7,475 bases of DNA from NCBI GenBank assembly GCA_900313745.1, contig OMSM01000023.1, forward strand, positions 1 through 7,475. Reading direction: 5' to 3'. Positions 1 through 6,020 of the stretch are shown one piece after another. The translations under genes and the position numbers were made by a program. This stretch comes from an uncultured Lachnospiraceae bacterium (GTDB taxonomy: Bacteria; Bacillota; Clostridia; Lachnospirales; Lachnospiraceae). Positions within the stretch are counted from its first letter, which is position 1. Each line of letters starts with the position of its first letter. Under the pieces are notes generated by a model, which was not told where the DNA came from, did no database searches, and saw nothing but the letters and a program-made list of their open reading frames with translations.

Positions 1-575
1 ATCCAGGCGCCTCCGATCTTGCCGCTGTAGGACATATATTTAATGAGATAGCTGTCGTCCCCGATGGTTTTGATGAACCACTGGTTATTCGTTCCGGTTA
101 TAAAATCGGTCAGTCCGTCACGCTCCACGGTTTCCCTTAATTCCTGCAGAATGGCGGAGGGAGTGGAGGTGGAGCTGCTGTTGATGGCGGAGACATAGCT
201 GTCCGATTCGGGAACATAAAAGAACATCCCGTCGACCAGGGAGTAGGACGGAGTATATTTCTGAAGATAATTCATGAAGCGTGCCCTGGTGATGTACAGC
301 TCGGGCTTGCCTGAGGCTGCTTTCATGGTGGAAAGATCGTTATTGCTGATCAGTGTAGTCAGCACGAAATTCTGTATGTTAAGGAGCTCTGCGCTCATCT
401 GCTGAGCGGTGTTTTCGGTAAATTCCGAGTAGTTGTTCTCGGTCTGGGAGAATAGGATCTGATAGATCCATATGTCGAGAATGATCATGATTGAGGAGAG
501 CAGCGCATAGGTGGCAAGGAACAGAAGGAATATTCTTTTTTTAAGGGAGTACGGTTTATTATCCGTCGTTTTCAT
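1..575 (-). CDS. Sensor histidine kinase, YesM-like, N-terminal part (runs off left edge)
   Basis: This is a partial gene: 191 codons are visible and the frame stays open to the window edge. The protein begins MKTTDNKPYSLKKRIFLL, with a basic stretch and one long hydrophobic segment at about residues 15-43. A region with no further membrane segment follows and is probably extracellular. It ends in the motif KIGGAW, which resembles the end of the sensing domain just before the second membrane helix in YesM-type kinases. The HAMP, His-kinase and HATPase domains would lie beyond the left edge and are not seen. Members of this family usually pair with an AraC-type response regulator and control sugar ABC importers, which fits the divergent importer locus here. 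The start is the ATG at 575, with a weak GAAAG upstream. An in-frame TTG five codons earlier (590) is possible, and an in-frame stop lies near 640. The kinase assignment rests on architecture and context, because no catalytic residue is visible. Confidence 0.72.
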   Translation of the reverse strand, partial: MKTTDNKPYSLKKRIFLLFLATYALLSSIMIILDIWIYQILFSQTENNYSEFTENTAQQMSAELLNIQNFVLTTLISNNDLSTMKAASGKPELYITRARFMNYLQKYTPSYSLVDGMFFYVPESDSYVSAINSSSTSTPSAILQELRETVERDGLTDFITGTNNQWFIKTIGDDSYLIKYMSYSGKIGGAW

Positions 576-654
576 GTTTTCGTCTTTCAAAAATGAATTC
601 TTAAGCGTGCCGGAATTATTGCGCTTTGGGCAACACTATAATTCCCCAATTTGA

Positions 655-683
655 AGTGTAGTCTTCCGTATCGAAGGAGTCAA
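655..683 (-). promoter_or_regulatory. Candidate sigma-A promoter for the sensor kinase
   Basis: Read on the minus strand, TTGACT (683-678) is followed after exactly 17 bases by TACACT (660-655). These match 5/6 and 4/6 of the housekeeping -35 and -10 boxes. It would give a 5' leader of roughly 70-80 bases before the kinase ATG at 575. It is the best promoter-like pair in the 576-875 intergenic region. No equally good pair was found on the plus strand for the hydrolase at 876. The call is by eye only. Confidence 0.45.
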
Positions 684-699
684 ACGTTAAACCTGCGCT

Positions 700-779
700 G
701 ATCAGTTTTCTGCAATCTTTGTTCAAGATAAGTCATAGATAGGGACGGACGGACTAACGGAAAATGAAAAAAACTGATC
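700..779. repeat. Perfect 10-bp inverted repeat in the divergent intergenic region
   Basis: GATCAGTTTT at 700-709 is the exact reverse complement of AAAACTGATC at 770-779, with 60 bases between the arms. It lies between the divergently transcribed sensor kinase and hydrolase genes and upstream of the kinase promoter candidate. Paired half-sites in such a place can bind a regulator such as the expected AraC-type partner, but no binding is shown. The rest of 576-875 holds a GGAC triple repeat near 743-755, a doubtful 45-codon frame at 764-901, and no other clear feature. Confidence 0.35.
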
Positions 780-875
780 TTCGTCGGGAAATACCGCAGG
801 CGGGTCTGATAATCCGGGGACTTCCGCAGGGACGGGCAGCGTTTCGGATGAAGAAGAACGGGAAAGGAGAAAAAG

Positions 876-2081
876 ATGAAGGACTGGAAAGACAGGATTA
901 AGGGAGACTACAGTGATATCCGGGGTGTGCACCACGGATGGCGCAAGGGAGTTTCCATCGAGCAGATCGAGAAGGAACTGAAAATCGCCCACGAGAAGCT
1001 GGGAATCAATTCCGTCCGCTGCGGCATCTTTGAGAGAATGTGGAAGGAGAATCCTGATGAGACGGAGGAGAGATATCTGCAGTATGTCCGGCTTCTTCAG
1101 AAATATGACATGACCTTTACCTGTACGCTCTCGAGCGGCAACGGCTATTTCGAGTATGAGAGCCTTACCGAGGAGGAGTGGAAGGAGAAGCGCTATTATC
1201 TGGAGCGCATCGTAAAACTGGTCGGCAAGGAGCCTAATCTCCTCATGTGGGACGCCTATAATGAGCCGTTCTGCAACGAGTATCTGTACAGCGTGAAGGA
1301 TAAGGATCCCGAGGAGTACAAGATACGCTACAACAAAATCCGTGCGGACTTAAGGAAGCAGGTGGAGATGCTCCGGGAACTGGACGACGACACACCGATC
1401 ACGGTGGGCCATGAGAAGGTGGAGCACCTTGAGTCGACGAACGATCTGGTGGACGTGATTGCCTTCCACGATTATCTGACCACCAGAAGGGAAGTCGGGG
1501 AGGTGTACGAATTCGCGAAGAAGACTTCCGAAGAATGGGGCGGAAAGCCGGTAGTCAACAACGAGATGGGCTGCATCGGCAGGGCCAATCCCTACGAGAT
1601 TGAGCTGGAGTACTGCCAGAAATATAACTACGGATACTACATCTTTAATCTGATTATTGAGGGCTTCTGGGGACCTCTTCACGGAATCATGTATCCGGAC
1701 GGCACCATCCGCGACCCTTCGATTGTCGCTGCGATTCTCGGGTTCTACCGCAACCGCTCGGCCAGCCGAATACTTCCGATGGGCAACAGGGAGCAGTATG
1801 CGCAGAAGGCTGTTGACCGCGTGAAGAACGCTCTGGCTATCCGCGGAATCGAGTCGCTTTTCTTAAAGAAGGAGGCTCCGCTTGACGAGATTCTGGATGC
1901 CGCGGAGAACTGCATCAACATACTGGAGTGCTGTGAAATCGTTCCTATGGATAATCCGCCTTCGGTAAAACTTTTCGAATACAGGGCGATGCCGGAGGAG
2001 CAGAGGAACCGCGAGGAGATCCGCCGGTTTGCCTATGCGCAGGCGAAGCTTCTTATGGAGTATTACAGCCTTTATGACTGA
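876..2081 (+). CDS. Cytoplasmic GH5-like (clan GH-A) glycoside hydrolase
   Basis: This 401-residue protein is a predicted retaining glycosidase with a TIM-barrel fold. The residues expected for GH5/clan GH-A appear in order: Arg48 (NSVRC, strand 2), the acid/base Asn129-Glu130 (WDAYNEP, strand 4), His198-x-Tyr200 (HDY, strand 6), the nucleophile Glu230 (VVNNEMG, strand 7) and Trp265 (strand 8). There is no signal peptide or membrane segment, so it should act in the cytoplasm on imported oligosaccharides. Helices after about residue 290 form a C-terminal extension that is also present in the paralogue at 6021-7346. Similar proteins are often labelled cellulase-family hydrolase or 1,4-beta-xylanase, but the substrate cannot be told here. 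The ATG at 876 has AAAGGAG at 863-869 with a 6-base spacer. The binding-protein gene follows after 145 bases with no clear terminator, so co-transcription is plausible. Confidence 0.85.
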   Translation: MKDWKDRIKGDYSDIRGVHHGWRKGVSIEQIEKELKIAHEKLGINSVRCGIFERMWKENPDETEERYLQYVRLLQKYDMTFTCTLSSGNGYFEYESLTEEEWKEKRYYLERIVKLVGKEPNLLMWDAYNEPFCNEYLYSVKDKDPEEYKIRYNKIRADLRKQVEMLRELDDDTPITVGHEKVEHLESTNDLVDVIAFHDYLTTRREVGEVYEFAKKTSEEWGGKPVVNNEMGCIGRANPYEIELEYCQKYNYGYYIFNLIIEGFWGPLHGIMYPDGTIRDPSIVAAILGFYRNRSASRILPMGNREQYAQKAVDRVKNALAIRGIESLFLKKEAPLDEILDAAENCINILECCEIVPMDNPPSVKLFEYRAMPEEQRNREEIRRFAYAQAKLLMEYYSLYD

Positions 2082-2183
2082 TTATCGTGCTGCCGGTGAT
2101 TTCTCATGAAAGTGTAATCTCTGCTCAAGAAAAGGTATTTTTACCGGTCAGGCTGCCGGATAAAATCAAAGTATCAGTTAACC

Positions 2184-2205
2184 GCCGGATTCGGCTTAAT
2201 CCGGC
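2184..2205 (+). promoter_or_regulatory. Hairpin just upstream of the binding-protein ribosome site
   Basis: GCCGGATT (2184-2191) pairs perfectly with AATCCGGC (2198-2205) around a 6-base loop. The hairpin ends 8 bases before the AAAGGAGG at 2214-2221. It could stabilise the 5' end of the binding-protein mRNA, affect translation, or be a DNA operator, since the symmetry would serve either. No T-run follows, so it is not a standard terminator. The rest of 2082-2226 shows only weak promoter-like matches, such as TAAAAT at 2161 and TGTAAT at 2113 without a good -35. Confidence 0.4.
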
Positions 2206-2226
2206 ATCACCCCAAAGGAGGCATGT

Positions 2227-3825
2227 ATGAAAAAGATTGTTGCAATCCTTCTCAGCCTTGTGATGAGCATGACCATGCTCGTCGGCTGCGGAAGCAGTCC
2301 TGCCCCGGCAGGCGGCGGCGCGCCCGCACCTGCGGCGGAAGAGGAAGCCGAAGCTGCCGAGCCCGCAGGCGAGGAAGCAGCTGCTGAGGAATCGGATATT
2401 ATCACCGATTTCGGCGGCGAGAAGATTACCGTCGTCATGTACGGCGGCAACCCTGAGCAGCCCGGTGTCGAGCGCGTGTTCAAGAAGATCAACGATTATT
2501 TCATGGACAAGTGGAATATCGACGTTGATATTCAGTTCTTCACCTTCGCCGATTACGTTCAAGATACCAACCTGATGCTCTCCTCCGGTGAGCAGTGCGA
2601 TATCTTCTGCTCCGGCCAGCTGAACTTCACCTCTACCGTGGCGAACGAGAGCTGCTACAACATGTATGAGGACGACCTCATTCAGAAGTACGGCAAGGAC
2701 ATCCTGAACCTCGTCGACCAGGCGTTCTTGAACGGCGCTACCGTCGACGGCGCTCTGTACGGCATCCCGACCATGCGTGACCTTGCAGTCGGCATGTGGT
2801 GCATCGTTATCGCCAGAGAGTATCTGGACGGCATCGGCTTTGATTATTCGAACATCGATACCGAGGCCTGCAATCCCGCTACCCCCGAGGAGATGACCGA
2901 GCTGTTTGCAAAGCTTCATGAAGCATATCCGGACATCAACGTGATTTATCCCTGGGGACGCAATCTGCTGAACCAGAAGTTCGTCTACGATCCGATCGGC
3001 GGCGATGACTTCGGTGTCCTTCTGGATCCCGTCAACAGCCTTGAGGTTTCTGATCTGTTCTCCTCCGACATGTTCATGGATTACTGCAAGCTGATGTATG
3101 AGTGGCAGAATGCCGGTTACATTTCCAAGGACGCTGCTACCCAGACAGAAGGCGGCGGCACCCAGATTATGGCAGGCACCCTGATGGCTGATACCACCGG
3201 CGGCAAGCCCGGCATCGTCCGTCAGAAGGAAGTGGAGCGCGGAGACATGGATTCCATCGCTTTCCAGATGGGTCCTAATTTCGTCCGTGCCGAGCAGGCA
3301 ACCGTTGCGGCATGGTCCATCAATTCCGACTGCGCGAATCCCGAGGCAGCCATGGTGGTTCTGAACGCTCTTTATACCGATCCGGTCGTCACTAACCTCA
3401 TCCTCTGGGGCGAGGAGGGCATCGACTATGTCTTCACCGAGGACGGACACATCGACTTCCCTGAAGGCAAGGATAAAGACAGCTCCGAGTATTACAACAT
3501 TACTCCCGCGTGGGCACTTCCCTGCGAGTACACCACCTATGTCCGCGTCGGCGACGCGCTTGACCTGTGGGATCAGACCATCGAGTTCAACAACACTTCC
3601 GACAAGTCCAAGGCGATCGGCTTCAGCTTTGACAAGTCCGAATACAGCGCCGAGTATACCGCTCTGATCAATATCTGGGACGAGTATGCACCGGCTCTGC
3701 TGTACGGCATGGTTGATCCTGAGGTTACCATCCCCGAGATGATCGAGCGCCTGAAGGCGGCCGGTCTGGATGAGTATATCCAGGCAAAGAGAGATGCCGT
3801 CGAAGCCTGGGCAGCAGGAGAATAA
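2227..3825 (+). CDS. Sugar ABC transporter substrate-binding lipoprotein (LipO/LplA-like)
   Basis: This 532-residue extracellular solute-binding protein captures a sugar or oligosaccharide and delivers it to the two permeases downstream. The N-terminus MKKIVAILLSLVMSMTM leads into the lipobox LVGC, with Cys21 as the lipidation site, so the mature protein is anchored to the outer face of the membrane. Residues 22-57 form a Pro/Ala/Gly- then Glu/Ala-rich tether. The remainder looks like a family 1 solute-binding fold. The C-terminal part, including GFSFDKS, YGMVDPE and LKAAGLDEYIQAK, resembles the DUF3502-type end of LipO/LplA proteins. The length suits this large-subunit class. The start ATG has AAAGGAGG 5 bases upstream. 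It is the first transporter gene, and a strong hairpin separates it from the permeases, suggesting higher expression of this subunit. The ligand is unknown. Confidence 0.93.
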   Translation: MKKIVAILLSLVMSMTMLVGCGSSPAPAGGGAPAPAAEEEAEAAEPAGEEAAAEESDIITDFGGEKITVVMYGGNPEQPGVERVFKKINDYFMDKWNIDVDIQFFTFADYVQDTNLMLSSGEQCDIFCSGQLNFTSTVANESCYNMYEDDLIQKYGKDILNLVDQAFLNGATVDGALYGIPTMRDLAVGMWCIVIAREYLDGIGFDYSNIDTEACNPATPEEMTELFAKLHEAYPDINVIYPWGRNLLNQKFVYDPIGGDDFGVLLDPVNSLEVSDLFSSDMFMDYCKLMYEWQNAGYISKDAATQTEGGGTQIMAGTLMADTTGGKPGIVRQKEVERGDMDSIAFQMGPNFVRAEQATVAAWSINSDCANPEAAMVVLNALYTDPVVTNLILWGEEGIDYVFTEDGHIDFPEGKDKDSSEYYNITPAWALPCEYTTYVRVGDALDLWDQTIEFNNTSDKSKAIGFSFDKSEYSAEYTALINIWDEYAPALLYGMVDPEVTIPEMIERLKAAGLDEYIQAKRDAVEAWAAGE

Positions 3826-3861
3826 TACAGGTAAGATGCTGAAATAGTATCCTCTGATATG

Positions 3862-3892
3862 GGTGGAATGGAAACTCTGTTTCCATTCCACC
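3862..3892 (+). terminator. Intercistronic 14-bp hairpin between binding protein and permease
   Basis: GGTGGAATGGAAAC (3862-3875) pairs perfectly with GTTTCCATTCCACC (3879-3892) around a TCT loop. Only a short TTTGAT follows instead of a long T-run, so full termination is unlikely. Partial termination, or protection of the upstream mRNA from 3' exonucleases, is the usual explanation for such hairpins after binding-protein genes. Either would give more binding protein than permease. The hairpin ends 9 bases before the permease ribosome-binding site. Confidence 0.7.
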
Positions 3893-3917
3893 TTTGATAA
3901 AGGAGAAGCTGCACGTT

Positions 3918-4880
3918 ATGAGCGCGAAAATGAAAAACGCAGGACCGGCTGCGGTTCGTCCGCAGCAGAAAAAACTGGCGAAAAGGATCAAGCGGTTCTT
4001 CCCCGTTTATATCATGGCGCTGCCGGGACTGACCTACCTTTTCATCAACAACTACATGCCTCTTCCCGGACTGGCTCTGGCGTTCAAGAAGTATTCCACC
4101 AAAAAGGGAATCTGGGGCTCTCCCTGGATCGGACTGAAGAATTTCCGCTATTTGTTCAGAACACAGGATGCCTGGATTATCACCAGGAATACGATAGGCT
4201 ATAATCTGGCATTTATTATATTGACAGTCGTACTGGCTGTCGCGGTTGCGATCATTCTCTCGGAAATGACGACGAAGTGGAAGAAGGTCTACCAGTCCGT
4301 GATTCTGCTTCCTCATTTCCTTTCCATGGTTATTGTCAGTTATCTGGTTTATGCATTCCTGTCCGCGGAGCACGGATATTTTAACTGTGTAATATTCCCG
4401 GCGCTGGGCATAAAGGAGATCGCCTGGTACAACGAGCCGAAATACTGGCCGTTTATCCTGGTCTTCGTGCATATCTGGAAGGGTATAGGCTACAGCTGCA
4501 TCATCTATCTGTCCACGATTCTCGGTTTTGACAGGGAGATTTATGAGGCTGCCGCGATTGACGGAGCTTCGAAGCTGAAGCAGATTTCCACCATAACGCT
4601 TCCGCTGCTCCGGCCGACGATTATCATGATGGTCCTCCTGGCCATCGGACGCATTTTCTATTCCGATTTCGGACTGTTCTATCAGGTGCCGCAGCGTTCC
4701 GGTATACTTCTTCCGGTCACACAGACCATTGATACCTACGTGTATCGCGGACTGCTTGAGCGCAACGATATGCCGGCATCGACGGCTGCAGGTGTGTATC
4801 AGTCGGCGGTCGGCTTCATCCTGGTCATGTCCGCGAACCTGATCGTCCGGAGAATTGATAAGGACAGCGCGCTGTTCTGA
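3918..4880 (+). CDS. Sugar ABC transporter permease, LplB/UgpA-type
   Basis: This 320-residue inner-membrane permease pairs with the next gene product to form the import channel. About six hydrophobic helices are seen, near residues 27-47, 93-115, 126-148, 176-200, 233-249 and 292-310. The EAA loop that contacts the ATPase starts at Glu210 (YEAAAIDGASKL) and runs to the LLRP at 230-233. The basic N-terminus and the PGLTYLFINNYMPLPGLALAF region are typical of LplB-like permeases. I chose the ATG at 3918, which has AGGAG at 3901-3905 with a rather long 12-base spacer. A TTG at 3894 in the same frame would add 8 residues, but it abuts the 3862-3892 hairpin and has no ribosome-binding site. No ATPase gene is in the window; importers of this family commonly share a distant MsmK-like ATPase. 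Confidence 0.93.
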   Translation: MSAKMKNAGPAAVRPQQKKLAKRIKRFFPVYIMALPGLTYLFINNYMPLPGLALAFKKYSTKKGIWGSPWIGLKNFRYLFRTQDAWIITRNTIGYNLAFIILTVVLAVAVAIILSEMTTKWKKVYQSVILLPHFLSMVIVSYLVYAFLSAEHGYFNCVIFPALGIKEIAWYNEPKYWPFILVFVHIWKGIGYSCIIYLSTILGFDREIYEAAAIDGASKLKQISTITLPLLRPTIIMMVLLAIGRIFYSDFGLFYQVPQRSGILLPVTQTIDTYVYRGLLERNDMPASTAAGVYQSAVGFILVMSANLIVRRIDKDSALF

Positions 4881-4895
4881 GCGGGGAGGAGAGCG

Positions 4896-5789
4896 ATGAG
4901 AAATTCAAAGGAAGAAAAACGGTTTCAGATCTTCGGCAACGTAGTGATGATTATCATGAGTTTTCTCGCGGTCGCGCCGCTGATCCTTGTTGCCATTGTG
5001 TCACTGACCGACAACAACACGCTCATTGTCAACGGCTACCGGTATATCCCCGAGAAATGGAGCCTTGCCGCGTATGAGTACATCTTTGTAAAGAACCCTC
5101 AGATCATCAAGGCCTACGCGATATCCTTCGAGCTTACGGCGGTCGGAACAGCCTGTTCGCTGTTCCTTACGACGCTTCTCGCCTACGCGATCTCGAGGCA
5201 GGGACTTCCCGGCAGGGGACTGATCACATTTCTTGTGTTCTTTACGATGTTGTTTAACGGCGGTCTGGTTCCGCAGTATATAAATTATGTTAATGTGTTC
5301 CATGTGAAGGACACCTTCTTCGGCCTGCTGGTTCCGAACCTCATGATGAATGCATTCAATGTCATGCTGATGAAGTCCTATTTCGTTTCCAGCATCCCGA
5401 GTGAGATCCTGGAGGCGGCGTACATAGACGGGGCGACGGAGACGCAGACGCTCATAAGGGTTGTGATTCCGCTTGCCAAGCCGATTATCGCGACAATCGG
5501 ACTTTTCGCGGGAATCGCTTACTGGAATGACTGGACGAACGGATATATTTATCTGGCGAAGAACTTCAGCCTGTATTCGATCCAGAACCTGCTCAACCGT
5601 ATCGTGCAGCAGATCCAGTACCTTACCCAGAGCAGTGATTCCAACGCGGCGGCCCTTCTGGCGGAGCTTCCTACGGTTTCCGTCCGTATGGCAATGTCCA
5701 TCGCAGGCGTGTTCCCTGTACTGATCATTTATCCCTTTGTGCAGAACAACTTCGTCAAGGGCATTACTCTCGGCGGCGTGAAGGGCTGA
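4896..5789 (+). CDS. Sugar ABC transporter permease, YtcP/UgpE-type
   Basis: This 297-residue protein is the second half of the heterodimeric import channel. Hydrophobic helices lie at about residues 14-37, 74-97, 108-126, 140-160, 195-215 and 264-281. The EAA loop begins at Glu173 (LEAAYIDGATETQ) and ends near Pro192-Pro196. NGGLVPQY (121-128) and the C-terminal tail FVKGITLGGVKG are hallmarks of the YtcP-like family. The ATG at 4896 lies 15 bases after the stop of the first permease and has GGAGG at 4885-4889 with a 6-base spacer, so the two are translated from one message. The stop codon forms the first three bases of the first 39-bp repeat, so the gene's end coincides with a repeat boundary. 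Confidence 0.94.
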   Translation: MRNSKEEKRFQIFGNVVMIIMSFLAVAPLILVAIVSLTDNNTLIVNGYRYIPEKWSLAAYEYIFVKNPQIIKAYAISFELTAVGTACSLFLTTLLAYAISRQGLPGRGLITFLVFFTMLFNGGLVPQYINYVNVFHVKDTFFGLLVPNLMMNAFNVMLMKSYFVSSIPSEILEAAYIDGATETQTLIRVVIPLAKPIIATIGLFAGIAYWNDWTNGYIYLAKNFSLYSIQNLLNRIVQQIQYLTQSSDSNAAALLAELPTVSVRMAMSIAGVFPVLIIYPFVQNNFVKGITLGGVKG

Positions 5790-5881
5790 TCGCAGGGAGG
5801 GACCCTCTGGGAGGATTCCCTGCGATGCCGCCCGGCGAGGGTTGATCGCAGGGAGGGACCCTCTGGGAGGATTCCCTGCGA
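5787..5881. repeat. Two identical 39-bp hairpin repeats after the permease gene
   Basis: The 39 bases at 5787-5825 are repeated without mismatch at 5843-5881, a period of 56 bases. With one mismatch the similarity reaches back to 5782 and 5838. Each copy is itself an inverted repeat: TCGCAGGGA at its start (5790-5798, 5846-5854) pairs with TCCCTGCGA at its end (5817-5825, 5873-5881), with CCTC/GAGG able to pair inside. The first copy begins on the permease TGA, and the second keeps the same TGA. This suggests a local tandem duplication of the gene's 3' edge, or two copies of a short dispersed palindromic element. In RNA they would form two consecutive hairpins before the terminator. Confidence 0.9.
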
Positions 5882-5912
5882 AGTCTGCGAACCGAAATGA
5901 TGCAAGGTTAAG

Positions 5913-5947
5913 AAGAACCCCCGGGAAATATCCCAGGGGTTCTTTTT
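5913..5947 (+). terminator. Rho-independent terminator of the transport operon
   Basis: AAGAACCCC (5913-5921) pairs with GGGGTTCTT (5936-5944). One C/A mismatch separates this from an inner GGGA/TCCC stem with an AATA loop. The run TTTTT (5943-5947) completes a classic intrinsic terminator on the plus strand. On the minus strand the stem is followed by TTCTTCTTAA, so it may also act weakly for the convergent hydrolase gene that ends at 6021. Confidence 0.9.
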
Positions 5948-6020
5948 CGGGCATTGTCTTCATTACAAGGACGGCGTCCCGCATATGCAGGTGAAGAGAA
6001 AAGTTTTGCGTGCTGCGGGA

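Noticed and set aside
637..642. TATAAT on the plus strand as a -10 box for the hydrolase at 876
   Set aside because: No -35-like sequence lies 16-18 bases upstream, and it would leave a leader of over 200 bases.
743..755. GGAC triple repeat
   Set aside because: It is a short simple repeat with no associated structure and is likely chance.
2125..3891. Long minus-strand open frame of 588 codons opposite the binding-protein gene
   Set aside because: It is antisense to a clear lipoprotein gene, shows no recognisable domain, and is explained by the codon bias of the real gene.
3573..4472. Minus-strand open frame of 299 codons spanning the binding-protein end and the first permease
   Set aside because: It crosses the intercistronic hairpin and two well-supported plus-strand genes, and has no recognisable domain.
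5001..5984. Minus-strand open frame of 327 codons opposite the second permease
   Set aside because: It runs through the 39-bp repeats and the terminator, is rich in Arg and His without any family resemblance, and is a shadow of the permease.
5977..6020. 7-bp inverted repeat TCCCGCA / TGCGGGA next to the second hydrolase stop
   Set aside because: The loop is 30 bases with no T-run, so it is too weak to call a terminator.
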